Positions 1-9,742 are shown, numbered from the stretch's first letter. The stretch: DNA of 64,000 nt from Nostoc sp. C052 (GCF_013393905.1 NZ_CP040272.1:3224001-3288000); one strand, 5' to 3'. Made by a program: numbers and translations. Notes: a model not told the origin generated them from the letters alone.

Positions 1-172
1 ATTAGCGATCGCATTGTGCCAGTTGCGTAAGTCCTGCATAGGTCTGATTCCCCCACTTCTTACAAGTGGTTCTCGAATTGATTGGGTCGAATCCCTATTT
101 GAACTTTCCCCCTTGCTCCCTGCTCCCTTCCCTCTTTTTCATGCTGTCACTTTGGCTCAAAGCTAGATAACA
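1..172. other. Left-edge leader region, no gene called
   Basis: A short open frame ends in TAA at 28-30 and could be the last ten codons of a gene lying mostly outside the window, but ten codons cannot be assigned. The remainder holds a pyrimidine-rich heptamer tract (about 108-140) of the type scattered through this genome. Confidence 0.3.
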
Positions 173-208
173 TTGATTCGGGCGTGTTTACTGTTCGGGA
201 GTGCCAAA

Positions 209-1384
209 ATGTCTAAACAGCTGGGTCAAAAAATCGCACCCACACCTATATCGAATGATATCAATGTGGTGGATTTGATCGATCAATACTTCACCGCTTA
301 CAACTCAGCGCGGTTACGGGAAATCTGTCAACTACTGAGTCGCGATGTGCTAACGGAAGGTGTTACGGTGGGAGTTAGCCTTTCCGGTGCGATGACGCCA
401 GCAGGATTTGGGGTTTCAGCGCTTGCACCCTTAATTCGCAACGGCTTTATTGACTGGATGATTAGTACTGGTGCAAATCTTTACCACGATATGCACTACG
501 GATTAGGTTTTGAACTTTTTGCTGGTAATCCATTTTTGGATGATGTGAAACTGCGCCAAGAAGGCACTATTCGCATTTACGACATTATCTTTGGTTACGA
601 TGTGCTGCTAGAAACTGATGCGTTTATCCGCAAAATTCTCCAAGGAGAAGCATTTCAAAAGCGGATGGGAACGGCTGAGTTTCACCATTTACTAGGTAAA
701 TATGTCCGAGAAGTCGAAAAGCAATTGGGTGTGCAACATTCTTGTTTGTTAGCTACAGCTTATGAATACGGCGTACCGATTTATACGTCTTCTCCAGGAG
801 ATAGCTCAATTGGGATGAATGTGGCAGCTCTAGCATTGGAAGGTTCGCAGTTAGTGATAGATCCATCAATTGACGTAAATGAGACAGCAGCGATCGCATA
901 TAATGCCCGTGAATCAGGAGGTAAAAGTGCAGCTGTAATTCTCGGCGGCGGTAGTCCTAAGAACTTTTTACTACAAACTCAACCGCAACTTCACGAGGTT
1001 TTAGGACTAGAAGAAAGAGGACACGATTACTTTGTGCAGTTTACCGATGCGCGTCCAGATACAGGCGGTTTATCTGGGGCAACCCCATCGGAAGCTGTCA
1101 GTTGGGGTAAGATTGACCCAGATGAGTTACCTAACACAATCGTTTGTTATACCGATAGCACGATCGCTTTACCACTAGTAACAGCGTATGTGTTGAATAA
1201 ATGCCAACCTCGTCCCCTGAAGCGTATTTACGACAGGCGAGAAGCTATTTTAGATAAACTGCAAAAAGACTATCTAGCAGCCAAAACCCAACCATCAGAT
1301 CGGATTCCAGCAGTAGTTGCTGAAAGTGCTTCACAGCAAACAGCGACTTATCCCTGTGGTCGGCTGATTCCCAATACTCACTAG
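209..1384 (+). CDS. Deoxyhypusine synthase family protein (probable homospermidine-type synthase)
   Basis: About 391 residues of the deoxyhypusine synthase (DHS) fold, an NAD-dependent enzyme that transfers an aminobutyl group from spermidine. The motif SWGK, carrying the lysine that forms the enzyme-substrate imine in eukaryotic DHS, is present with Lys at residue 301, and the NAD-site segment GGGSPKNF is intact. Bacteria lack the eukaryotic eIF5A hypusine substrate, so bacterial and cyanobacterial homologues are usually assigned to homospermidine synthesis; that assignment here is from the family. I start at the ATG at 209; a TTG at 173 in the same frame would add twelve unusual residues. 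It stands alone and converges on the sensor gene at 3842-1497. Confidence 0.85.
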   Translation: MSKQLGQKIAPTPISNDINVVDLIDQYFTAYNSARLREICQLLSRDVLTEGVTVGVSLSGAMTPAGFGVSALAPLIRNGFIDWMISTGANLYHDMHYGLGFELFAGNPFLDDVKLRQEGTIRIYDIIFGYDVLLETDAFIRKILQGEAFQKRMGTAEFHHLLGKYVREVEKQLGVQHSCLLATAYEYGVPIYTSSPGDSSIGMNVAALALEGSQLVIDPSIDVNETAAIAYNARESGGKSAAVILGGGSPKNFLLQTQPQLHEVLGLEERGHDYFVQFTDARPDTGGLSGATPSEAVSWGKIDPDELPNTIVCYTDSTIALPLVTAYVLNKCQPRPLKRIYDRREAILDKLQKDYLAAKTQPSDRIPAVVAESASQQTATYPCGRLIPNTH

Positions 1385-1496
1385 GAAAGAGGCAGGGGGC
1401 AGGGAAGAAGCAAGGGAGCAGGGAGCAGGGAGTAAGGGAGAAGAGTTTTCCCCTCCACACCCCGCCCCTCTGCCTCTTTTCAATGCCCAATGCTTC
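1385..1496. repeat. Palindromic G-rich/C-rich repeat between convergent genes
   Basis: A G-rich tandem tract (GGGAGCA-like heptamers) is followed by a C-rich tract, bounded by matching arms close to GAAAGAGGCAG and its complement. It lies exactly between two convergent stop codons, so it could fold on either strand and end both transcripts. That role is inference; the repeat class is common in heterocystous cyanobacteria. Confidence 0.5.
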
Positions 1497-3842
1497 TCAT
1501 GCCTTGCGTCCAATTAATAAATAAGTTGTCATCTTCTCTTTGCCTTTAACTTTGATTTCACCCCGTTTTTCAAATAAAAATTCATTACACAAGGATTTAT
1601 AAATATCTTCTGTTACCTGGATTTTACCAGCAATACCTTGGGATTCCATACAGCTAGCGATGCTTAGTGTGTCTCTCCAGAGATCGCAAGTAGACGACTC
1701 GTTTAGATCGATTTCTTCTGCCACTACGGAACTGCTATGGATGCCGATACGGATGCTGAAGTTTTGGTTATTCTCAGTATTGAAAAGAGCGATCGCAGTT
1801 TGCATATCCAGTGCCATAATAGCGATCGCTTTAGCACAATCTTGGTGGGGTGTGTGCAAGCCGCCAACTACCATATAAGCATCGTTAATAGTCTTGATTC
1901 TCTCTAAACCATGTTTTTCGGTGAGGCAATCGAAAGCTGAGAAAATTGGGTTGAGTAAGTTAACTAGTTGAATTGCACTCATAGAAGCAGCAATTTCGCT
2001 AAAGCCGATGATATCTGCAAATAAAACTGCGACATCAATGAAGTCTTCGGCAATACTAGCTGCTTCTTCTTGAATCTCTTGGGAAATTGCTGCTGGCAAA
2101 AGATTTAGCAATAAACGTTCGGTTTCTTCTTGCTGTTGGCGCAGCGCTGCTTCAGCGGCTAGTCGCTGGGTGACATTACGAAAAATGCCGCGAATCGCAA
2201 CCGGATGACCTTCGACAAATTTACAGTTAATGTTACCTTCTAGAAAGATTGTTTGACCATCTTTAGTAACGAATGTAGCTGTTACTTGCCCAAGCTTTTC
2301 TCCTGATAGCACGCGATAAAACCTTTGCAAACAGTGTTGTTTAAACTCTGGATGTATAATATCGAAAACACTCATGTTCGCAATTTCAGCTTCGCTATAT
2401 CCCAGAGTTTTTCGCCAAGCGCGATTAACATACAAAAAACGTCCATAAGCATTGACAGCTTGAATCAAGTCATTAGCATTTTCAAATAAATCTCGATATC
2501 GTTCTTCACTTTCTCTAAGAGCATTTTCTACTTGTTTGCGTTTGATAAACTGGGCGATTTGGCTACCAATAGAACCCATCATTTGCAAGAGGTCTTTATC
2601 TTTTGGTTGTACGTCCCGACTGAAGAAAACCATCACTCCTAAGATTTCATTATCATCTAAGATCGGGAAGCCAAAAGCTGCGTGTAATCCTGCCTCAGTC
2701 GCAGCTTGCGATCGCCTTTTATCTCCATCTTCTGTGATATCTTTAATCCACAAAGGCAAACGTCTAATCCAAATTCGACCAGGTAAGCCAGCGCCAGGGG
2801 TATAGGTAGTTTGCCACGTGATTGCTTTAAATTCTCGGACAGAAATCAATCGACTTGACCAAATTTCCACACACCTTAGTACTGCATTAAAACTATCTCC
2901 TGGTACTGAAGTGCCAATATATTGACTTGGTGTCCAAAGTTCGGCTAAATCCCACCCTAGATTTTGACAAATCGACTGCAAAATTTGCGGAATTACCTGC
3001 TTGATACTTTGAGATTCTGATAATATCCGAGTGATAGCATATTGGGCACTTGTACGCTGTTCTCGGTGCTGCCAAGCAGTAATATCTCGACCAATGTAGA
3101 CAATATCTTCTAGTCCTTCTGTTTTTTTTGCAATCACTGAACAAGAAAAAGCAATCAACAGCTTTTCTCTAGTTTTTGTTCGACAAACTACCTCTAGATT
3201 CTGTAATTTTTGCTTCAAATAAGAATGCTGATAAATAGCTTTTAGTAATATCTGATTATTGTCAATAATCAGTGATATTGGTTGATTAATTAATTCTTCT
3301 TCCCTAAAACCAAATAGCTTTTGAGCCGCATGATTAATTCTTTTTATTTTTCCTGTGTTACTTGTTACTAACAAAGCATCTGCCATTGAAGTGATTACCT
3401 GTTCCATGTAGTTTTCACATGAGATTAAAGCACTTGATAGCAGATTCGTTTCATTAGCTTGCTGTGCTAGCTTTTGCTTTAAAACAAGCCTGTCGGTAAC
3501 ATCTTCAATCAGGATAATTAATTTATTTTCTTGCTGTTCGCCGATAATATATATATCTATATATACATAAAGATTATGCTCTGAATATCGTTCAACTGCT
3601 GGTAATTCAAACAGTTCTTGCTCTCCTTGTAGAAGAGATTTCAGGATATTTTCAAGTCCTCTCAACTCAGGAAAACTTAGCCGGATATCTTTTCCCCGAA
3701 TCACGTCCTCAGGATGTTCTGCAAATCGTTGTACTTGCTCGGATGTATCGATGATGCAGAAATTTTCATCAAGTTCCAGGCGTTCAAATTTAAGGGGAAA
3801 AGAAGGTTTATTAAAAATCCGGTCTAATACTTGGTCTTTCAT
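1497..3842 (-). CDS. PAS-PAS-GAF-PAS sensor with degenerate class III nucleotidyl cyclase domain
   Basis: 781 residues without an obvious membrane segment. PAS-like units lie at about 15-120 and 140-260, a GAF domain at about 265-435, another PAS at about 443-565 (NAYGRFLYVNRAW), a short coiled linker, and a class III adenylate/guanylate cyclase domain at about 600-781. The metal-binding aspartates are kept (FADIIGF, D610; INDAYM, D654), as are substrate residues K650 and D720. The Asn and Arg that stabilise the transition state, four residues apart in the usual NxASR motif, are Ser727 and Cys731 here (SIASC), and the glycine-rich GPVVAG segment reads SSVVAEE. By family knowledge such a domain would be inactive or very weak, so a regulatory pseudo-cyclase is plausible. 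No frameshift or stop is present and the reading frame is intact. Confidence 0.85.
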   Translation of the reverse strand: MKDQVLDRIFNKPSFPLKFERLELDENFCIIDTSEQVQRFAEHPEDVIRGKDIRLSFPELRGLENILKSLLQGEQELFELPAVERYSEHNLYVYIDIYIIGEQQENKLIILIEDVTDRLVLKQKLAQQANETNLLSSALISCENYMEQVITSMADALLVTSNTGKIKRINHAAQKLFGFREEELINQPISLIIDNNQILLKAIYQHSYLKQKLQNLEVVCRTKTREKLLIAFSCSVIAKKTEGLEDIVYIGRDITAWQHREQRTSAQYAITRILSESQSIKQVIPQILQSICQNLGWDLAELWTPSQYIGTSVPGDSFNAVLRCVEIWSSRLISVREFKAITWQTTYTPGAGLPGRIWIRRLPLWIKDITEDGDKRRSQAATEAGLHAAFGFPILDDNEILGVMVFFSRDVQPKDKDLLQMMGSIGSQIAQFIKRKQVENALRESEERYRDLFENANDLIQAVNAYGRFLYVNRAWRKTLGYSEAEIANMSVFDIIHPEFKQHCLQRFYRVLSGEKLGQVTATFVTKDGQTIFLEGNINCKFVEGHPVAIRGIFRNVTQRLAAEAALRQQQEETERLLLNLLPAAISQEIQEEAASIAEDFIDVAVLFADIIGFSEIAASMSAIQLVNLLNPIFSAFDCLTEKHGLERIKTINDAYMVVGGLHTPHQDCAKAIAIMALDMQTAIALFNTENNQNFSIRIGIHSSSVVAEEIDLNESSTCDLWRDTLSIASCMESQGIAGKIQVTEDIYKSLCNEFLFEKRGEIKVKGKEKMTTYLLIGRKA

Positions 3843-4259
3843 TATGGTATGGAAACAGACTTTAGACTTATCTTTAAAAGAAAGATTTAGAAGAAATAGG
3901 AAGTGAGTTACACCCGTAGAGGCAATACCCTGCGGGAAGCCGCTTTTCGTCTACATAAATTGCCCCTACACCTTGCTTAAGTAAGTGGGCATAAATAAGC
4001 TCGCGTAATATTTTGAATGTATTTCTTTTGGATGATTGACAATTGAATAGAATAGTGGGCTTTTGAAGATTTGTACTCAATAGTGGTCTTCATCTTTAAC
4101 TTTAACAAAATAGAAGTTGCTAGAATTCAGAATTGAATTCTAGCGACTAACAGATAGCGCAGCATTAGCGAGTATTTTCGAGTCGCGTCTTGATTCTGAC
4201 TCCTGTTAGCGGTAGCGGGGCGTTTAGCCCATTCTGACTCCTGACTTCTGAATTCTTCT
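3843..4259. other. Gene-free spacer with a dispersed repeat
   Basis: Between about 3909 and 3972 lies a dispersed repeat (GTAGAGGCAAT ... ATTGCCCCTAC) that recurs in variant form near 35945-36026. A second palindromic tract with GAATTC and GAATTCAG arms lies at about 4120-4258. A 68-codon reverse frame runs through the repeat and is not credible as a gene. Confidence 0.45.
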
Positions 4260-5405
4260 TCAAGATTGTGCGCTGGCTGCGAGTTGATTCCAGGCTTTAA
4301 CTACTGTCTGTAAATTCTTGGGTAGGTTATTTTGAGAAATATCATTGTACTGAACCGTACCCTCTTGGCTGGTCAGAGTATAGGTGATATAATCAGCAGC
4401 ACCGCTGGGGGCTGGGTAACTCAAATTCTTAAATTTACTAAACTTGGAACGTTCTAGCGATCGCACAAACTGTTTTACCTGTTGCACAGAAACGCGGCGA
4501 ACACTACGCTCAGAATCATTGGCATCACCAATCCGCACGCGAATCAATCGCCCATCTTTGAGTAAAACAGTCTCATAGGTTCTGCCAGTAAAACCACCAC
4601 TGGAGATTTGCCGAAAGACTATATCTCTATCTAAGGGTGGTGGTAACTCGCTAACTGGAATTTGTACAGGGGCCAGTGTACTTTCGTTAGCCTTTTGATT
4701 CAGCCTAAGTAAAGAACCTGTTTGATTGGTATGATAAAGCAAGGTTTGGTCAACTGCACCGACAACCACCCGCCAACCTGATACTAAAGCTTGAGTGCAG
4801 AATTCATCAGCATTAGCTAATTCTAAACAGCTATCTCTCCAAGTTTGCTGTTGAGCCTGAATGATCGTTAGCCGAGAAATTGGCTGTTGCAAACGTCTGG
4901 ATGCAGCTTGCAAAATGGCATTTTTTACAGATGTGGGTAGTTGAACTGGCAGATTTTCTGAGGGAGTGTTTGCCGAAGCTAAACGTAGCGATCGCCCATT
5001 GTTATTGGTATGATAAATCCAGTTTTGTTTGCCATTAGATACCACAATTCGCCAACCCGGAATTAATGCTTGGGTACAGATTTCATCAGGTTGAGGCAGT
5101 TCTAAGCAACCATTGCGCCAAGTCTGTTGATTGTAGTCAATAATTTGCAGTTCTCTGGTTGAAATTCCTTGTCTACGGGCTAAATCTCGCAGTACTGCAT
5201 TAGCTACTAGACGTGGCAAGCGGTTTGGTTTAATATTGTCTTTGAGGACTTCATTGCTTGTTGTAAAGGATAAGTTCGCAGAAGCCCCCACAGCACCTTT
5301 AATAAGTGTAAAGCCGCTAGCAACAGATAAAATTCCAGTCAGAATTAAAGCCGTGAAAACCCGTCCTTGATTGGTGATAAAGTAGTTTTTCAACATGAAT
5401 TTCAT
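4260..5405 (-). CDS. Exported protein with two copies of a Cys-pair repeat domain
   Basis: About 381 residues. A hydrophobic segment at about 16-37 looks like a signal anchor or signal peptide. It is followed by two homologous units at about 65-143 and 158-235, each with the pattern QTWR(N/D)xCLEL...D(E)xCTQALxxGWR(I/V)VV and a closing YHTN, giving one Cys pair per unit (100/110 and 193/203). The C-terminal 130 residues are unlike the repeats. This layout is familiar from cyanobacterial hypothetical proteins; I know no function. A pair of conserved cysteines outside the membrane suggests disulfide-stabilised modules. The ATG at 5405 is preferred; a TTG at 5420 and an ATG at 5396 are alternatives. 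Confidence 0.7.
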   Translation of the reverse strand: MKFMLKNYFITNQGRVFTALILTGILSVASGFTLIKGAVGASANLSFTTSNEVLKDNIKPNRLPRLVANAVLRDLARRQGISTRELQIIDYNQQTWRNGCLELPQPDEICTQALIPGWRIVVSNGKQNWIYHTNNNGRSLRLASANTPSENLPVQLPTSVKNAILQAASRRLQQPISRLTIIQAQQQTWRDSCLELANADEFCTQALVSGWRVVVGAVDQTLLYHTNQTGSLLRLNQKANESTLAPVQIPVSELPPPLDRDIVFRQISSGGFTGRTYETVLLKDGRLIRVRIGDANDSERSVRRVSVQQVKQFVRSLERSKFSKFKNLSYPAPSGAADYITYTLTSQEGTVQYNDISQNNLPKNLQTVVKAWNQLAASAQS

Positions 5406-5639
5406 ATTAAAATAGAACAAAAAAATAGTATCCAGCTACTAATGGATAATAAAGCATATAATTCCAAAACTTCACGAGTCAGAATTAATTTAATATTTGT
5501 CTTTTGAAACAGATGTAAAAACAGACGCTAATATATTGATTGTTTGTTCCTTAATAATTTAGGAAACCGAAATATTAAGCCCTTCCTAGCAATTCTGGAA
5601 AGTTATGCTTGTAGATTCAGGGTAAAAATAGCTGATTTC

Positions 5640-5752
5640 TCTCGTTCCCATGCTCTGTATGGGAATGGCTGATTAGAGGCTCCGCCTCTAGTCAAGACAT
5701 TGAGCCAGAGACTCAATGAATGCATTCCCAGGCTCCGCCTGGGAACGAGTAA
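5640..5752. repeat. Dispersed GGAACGAG/AGGCTCCGCCT palindromic repeat, copy 1
   Basis: This block contains GGCTCCGCC-type palindromes and ends in GGGAACGAG. Related copies or fragments occur at 17253-17281, 26430-26535, 39651-39756 and 63369-63395. It fills much of the gene-free stretch 5406-5799, in which I see nothing else. Confidence 0.6.
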
Positions 5753-5799
5753 AGCCTTATTAAGTTCATCAGTGAGAGGTTAGAGTGATTGCACTTTTG

Positions 5800-7108
5800 T
5801 CAAGAGGGTGCAGGAAAAGGGGATAAATCGAGCTTGGAGACTGGTTTTCGCAGCGCTTTAACAACTCCTAAATCTTGATTTTCTTTTGCAGCGAAGTACT
5901 GAATTGGGTCATCCGCTTTACCTCTTTCTTGCGCGACACTAAAATGGTATAAACCACGAAAAATCATCTCCAAAGAAATACGGTCGAATGGCAGAGATAA
6001 TTCATCTGCAACCGCATCTCCCAAGTCAGCCAAAACAGCATAAAATAACCAAGTAGCCCAGACTTGTAGCTTGATACCATTAATAGAACCAGTCTATAAA
6101 TAAGATAGCCCTAGCAAGCGTTTAACTGTGTAAAAAGCTTCTTCAACTCTCCACCTTCGGCGATATAAATCTGCAACGACATAGGGAGGTAATATTTTGG
6201 GGTCAAGGACAGAAGTAATGTAAGAATAGCTAGTAAAACCCAATTTTAATTTCGATTAAACGTAAAGTGAGAACTGGTGCGCCGCGCCGAACAGTACCTA
6301 GTTGAATCAATCGGTCTTTAATAGAATGGTCATAGCTAAAAATCTTTAAGTATTTAATAGATGCTTTGGCTTTTAAACGTGTAATAAAATGGACTTCTTG
6401 GTTAATGAGTTGTTGCAAGAATTGGAAATGATAAAAACCTCTGTCAAGTAAAATCAGAGTTTTAGGAGGCAGTAAATTTAATAATGCTACTTCAAAATTA
6501 GTGTCCGATGCTGCTGGATTAGTGTGAAACCAAACTTCGACAGGTAAACGATTAACCAAATCAATAACTGTACAAGTCTTCCCTGCTAGTTGCCCTGTTT
6601 TCAAGTGTTCTAGGCTTTTTAGCTTGCGGAATAAGGCTTCTAATGTAGATCCATCAGCTATCCAAACTCGTTCAAAATTAAGTAGTGCGAACTTAACACT
6701 GTTTGGTAATGGTCGTCTGATTCGTTGTTGCCAATTCAATTGTAACTGAGGTAGTAAATCTTTAAAAATGCGCTCAAATAATTCAGCAGGAAATACTAAA
6801 AATCTTTCTGATAACGATTGTTGAGTAACTTTAGTAACTCCACACCATAACAAACCTTCTCGTGCTAATAGACGATTTAACTCTTGAACGCCAGGAACTT
6901 GTCGCCATAAAAGTGTTAATACTGCTGCCACCATTAACGATAAATTCAGAGTTCTATCTCGTAATCCTAATTGCTTATAATATTTTTGTTGAGCAAAAAC
7001 TACTGGTGTTAATAAAGCTTCTAAGTGTGAGGTGATCACTTCATTATCTATAGTAGGAGTATTATGTCGGTGTGGGTGGTCAGAGTTTCGTTTTGCTGTT
7101 TTAGGCAT
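5800..7108 (-). pseudogene. IS4-family (DDE) transposase, inactivated
   Basis: The intact N-terminal part (7108 down to about 6240, roughly 290 residues) carries two DDE-site contexts, WIADGSTLE and LLDRGFYHF. Near 6240 the frame shifts: the following sequence continues in another frame as a good transposase C-terminus including RRRWRVEEAFYTVKR, which supplies the catalytic Glu. That stretch then meets an in-frame TAG at about 6098, where relatives would have a Trp codon (LSYL-stop-TGSING). It continues to the natural stop at 5800. With one frameshift and one nonsense change this copy should be dead. I could not define terminal inverted repeats. Confidence 0.85.
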
Positions 7109-7241
7109 AGTAGTAAACTCAGCTTTTGATTTTCTGGTTTGATTACTGAATTTACCTAAAAATGTTGCTTAATTTTTGCCAAGTTATTCTGTCGTTACAA
7201 TACTTTTTTTACCTTATTTAAGTTGTCAAGTACCTTTAAAA

Positions 7242-8111
7242 TAAGTAGAACGAGGTGAAAAAACCAAACTATGTAAAGATAAGTAAATACGTACAATGTG
7301 TCTACAAAGGTAACAGCGATATGGGCAGTCGTTTAAGGGTATTTCTGACTAGAGAGCAAGATAGAACTATGCATGAACCTGAGAAGGGCAGATGTACCCC
7401 AGAAGGTAAAAGACAGAGCCGAAGTGATTAGATTGAGCGCACATGGTTGGTATGTAGAGAAGATGCACACTTGAACTGGACTGCCCAAACAGTAAGAGAA
7501 GTTTTGCATAGATGGGAAAAACAAGGTCTAGAAGGACTGTGGGAGAAAGCAGGGCGGGGAGGAAAATCAAGGTGGGCGGAAGCTGACATGGCGTTCTTAG
7601 AAAAATGCTTGGAGCAAGAACCACGTACATATAATAGTGTTCAATTAGCCCAAAAATTAGAGCAAGAACGCTCCGTGAAATTGAGTCCTGATAGGTTTTG
7701 GCAGGTACTCAAAAAAAGGGGGTCATTTGGAAGCGAACTTTGAAATTGTCATAAGGGGAAACAAGACCCGGTAGTACAGCAAATCAAACAGGCTGACTTA
7801 GAAATACTGGAATTATCTGCGGCTGTTGGCGAAATAGATTTAAAGTATTTGGATGAATCAGGATTTTGTGCTTGGAGCGAACCGAGTTACAGTAATGAAT
7901 CCAATTGAATTGGAGTGGCAACACCTCAAAAAAGATGAACTTGCCTCGAAAACTTTTGAGGATGAGTACCACCATTGCCTATGCTGTCATTAATGGAGTT
8001 CAAACAAGAGGAGAAAAAGGAAACTACAGTACACAACGTGTAAAATTTAACTCAAATTCTTCTGCTTAATTGTTTGTTACATAGTTATCAATTTTCACCA
8101 CGGCTTACTTA
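7242..8111 (+). mobile_element. IS630-family insertion sequence relic with terminal inverted repeats
   Basis: The left end reads TAAGTAGAACGAGGTGAAAA and the complement of the right end reads TAAGTAAGCCGTGGTGAAAA, 16 of 20 matching, with a further shared ACTATGTAA inside both ends. These bracket a decayed transposase gene. The outermost TA fits the TA target duplication of IS630/Tc1/mariner elements. The 870-bp length is shorter than a usual intact member (about 1.1 kb), in keeping with an internal deletion. Confidence 0.8.
7321..8067 (+). pseudogene. IS630-family transposase, multiply broken
   Basis: The N-terminus starts at ATG 7321 (MGSRLRVFLTREQ) and then shifts frame near 7375 and again near 7465. 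The middle part (7447-7743) carries the helix-turn-helix region (WTAQTVREVLHRWEKQGLEGL). A stop follows at 7741. The next frame holds LKYLDESGFCAWSEPSYS, containing the second-Asp context LDESGF, and the end resumes as NPIELEWQHLKK, which matches the C-terminal NxxExxWxxLK region and supplies the third acidic residue. The DNA between the last two parts is missing. At least three frame changes plus a deletion make this non-functional. Confidence 0.8.
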
Positions 8112-8239
8112 ATGATAATCAAATAGAGGGGAGGGAACTAAATTTATTTTTACCCCCAATATATATATCGGGGGGATTGGGGTAATTTGACTTGTGTATA
8201 CACGGTAGCCCCAAGGCATCGGGGAGGGGTAACGCGAAT

Positions 8240-8896
8240 ATGCTTATCTCCGCTATTCTTTTTGATCTTGACGGGACTTTGACAGATCCTAAGCTTGGCA
8301 TTACTAGTTGCATTCAGTATGCGCTCTCTGAACTCGGTTACAGACCACCGGATGCTGATGAATTACATTGGTGTATTGGCCCACCACTGAAAGATAGCTT
8401 TTCGCAATTACTCAATACCTTGGATGGCACAGTAATTGAACAGGCGATTTTACTTTATCGTCATCGTTTTGCAACAATTGGATTATTTGAAAACTCCCTT
8501 TATCCCCAAATTCCAGAAGTTTTAAAAGTTATTCGTTCTGCTGGCTATCAAACCTTTGTTGCGACTTCTAAACCATATATTTATGCGACGCAAATTATTG
8601 AATATTTTGATTTATCGTTGCTTTTCGATGGTGTTTATGGTAGTGAACTTGATGGAACGCGGAGCATAAAAGGTGACTTAATTCACCATATTTTATTAAC
8701 AGAAAAACTTTTACCTTCTACTGTGGTGATGGTAGGCGATCGCTCACATGACATCATTGGAGCCAAGCGCCATCACATCGCTTCAATAGGCGTCATCTAT
8801 GGCTATGGAACTGAGGAGGAATTGAAAGCTCATGGTGCTGACTTGATTGCCCATTCTCCAAATGATATTCTCAGACTTATAATTCGTAATTCGTAA
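8240..8896 (+). CDS. HAD-superfamily phosphatase, phosphoglycolate-phosphatase-like
   Basis: About 218 residues. The HAD signature I is FDLDGTLTD close to the N-terminus (nucleophile Asp and acid/base Asp), followed by a helical cap domain, a motif II Ser/Thr in ATSKP, and motif III/IV GDRSHDIIGAK. The cap type and length fit the Gph/PpaX group, which dephosphorylates phosphoglycolate, pyrophosphate or nucleotides. The substrate cannot be told from sequence. I start at ATG 8240, preceded by GGGGAGGGG, rather than at 8192 in the upstream repeat-like sequence. Confidence 0.8.
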   Translation: MLISAILFDLDGTLTDPKLGITSCIQYALSELGYRPPDADELHWCIGPPLKDSFSQLLNTLDGTVIEQAILLYRHRFATIGLFENSLYPQIPEVLKVIRSAGYQTFVATSKPYIYATQIIEYFDLSLLFDGVYGSELDGTRSIKGDLIHHILLTEKLLPSTVVMVGDRSHDIIGAKRHHIASIGVIYGYGTEEELKAHGADLIAHSPNDILRLIIRNS

Positions 8897-8960
8897 TTCG
8901 TAATGACGCTCGTTCCTCTCTACGGGACGCTACGAGAACGCTAACGTAATTCGTAAGTAA
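8885..8960. repeat. ATTCGTA heptamer repeat tract with GACGCTCG block
   Basis: Tandem AATTCGT units abut the end of the HAD gene and are followed by a block ending CGCTAACG. The same sequence class occurs at 42290-42378 and, shortened, after urtA at about 17233. It is a dispersed intergenic repeat of heterocystous cyanobacteria. Confidence 0.6.
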
Positions 8961-8965
8961 AAATA

Positions 8966-9742
8966 ATGCCGCCATCATTAACGTTTATCCATAGCTTACT
9001 TCTGTTTAGTACTGCTTTTATTGCAGGTGGGTTAAACGCTGTAGCGGGTGGTGGAAGTTTTATCACATTTCCAACTCTCATCTTTACAGGTGTAGCCCCG
9101 ATCACAGCTAACGCCACCAATAATACTGCAATTTGGGTGGCAGCTCTCGCCAGTGCTGGAGCATATCGTCAAGATTTGGGCATCGAGCGGCGAGATTTTG
9201 TACTTCTATGTGGCGTCAGTTTAGTTGGTGGCATGATTGGCTCCATCGCCTTGTTGTATACATCGCCAGATATCTTTAAAAAGCTGATTCCCTATCTATT
9301 GCTGCTAGCAACAGTTGTGTTTACCTTTGGCGAACCGTTCAAAAAGTGGTTGCAGCGTCGAAACCAGAATACATCACCGGAATCTGTACCCTTGTTTAAT
9401 TTGGTACTGGCTCAACTAGCGATCGCCATCTATGGCGGTTTCTTTGGCGCAGGTTTAGGGATTTTAATGCTGGCAACTCTGACCTTTTTAGGTATCAAAA
9501 GTATCCACAAAATGAATGCTTTCAAGACATTTTTAGGGAGTTGTATCAATGGTATTGCGATCGTTCCATTTATTTTTGCAGGTGTGATTGCTTGGCATCA
9601 AGCTATTTTGATGGCAGTCGGTGGCTCTCTTGGTGGTTACTTAAGCGCCCATTATGCTCGTAAACTTGAACCGCACTTAATTCGGAAATTTGTCATGATT
9701 GTTGCCTTCAGCATGACTGCCTACTTTTTTATTCACGGTTAA
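8966..9742 (+). CDS. TSUP (TauE/SafE) family membrane transporter
   Basis: 258 residues, strongly hydrophobic, with about eight membrane segments arranged as two similar halves. Each half opens with a glycine-rich N-terminal segment (FIAGGLNAVAGGGSFITFP and AIYGGFFGAGLGILML), the hallmark of the family. TSUP proteins export sulfite, sulfoacetate or other organosulfur anions, or take up related anions, across the inner membrane. The cargo here is unknown and the neighbours do not point to sulfur metabolism. Confidence 0.85.
   Translation: MPPSLTFIHSLLLFSTAFIAGGLNAVAGGGSFITFPTLIFTGVAPITANATNNTAIWVAALASAGAYRQDLGIERRDFVLLCGVSLVGGMIGSIALLYTSPDIFKKLIPYLLLLATVVFTFGEPFKKWLQRRNQNTSPESVPLFNLVLAQLAIAIYGGFFGAGLGILMLATLTFLGIKSIHKMNAFKTFLGSCINGIAIVPFIFAGVIAWHQAILMAVGGSLGGYLSAHYARKLEPHLIRKFVMIVAFSMTAYFFIHG

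Noticed and set aside
75..105. GGGTCGAATCCC resembling a tRNA T-arm
   Set aside because: No GTTCRANNC core, no acceptor, D or anticodon stems around it.
3874..4080. 68-codon reverse frame
   Set aside because: Runs through a dispersed repeat, no ribosome site, no family-like sequence.
5800..7108. Programmed frameshift in the IS4-like transposase
   Set aside because: An additional in-frame TAG downstream makes simple decay a better explanation.
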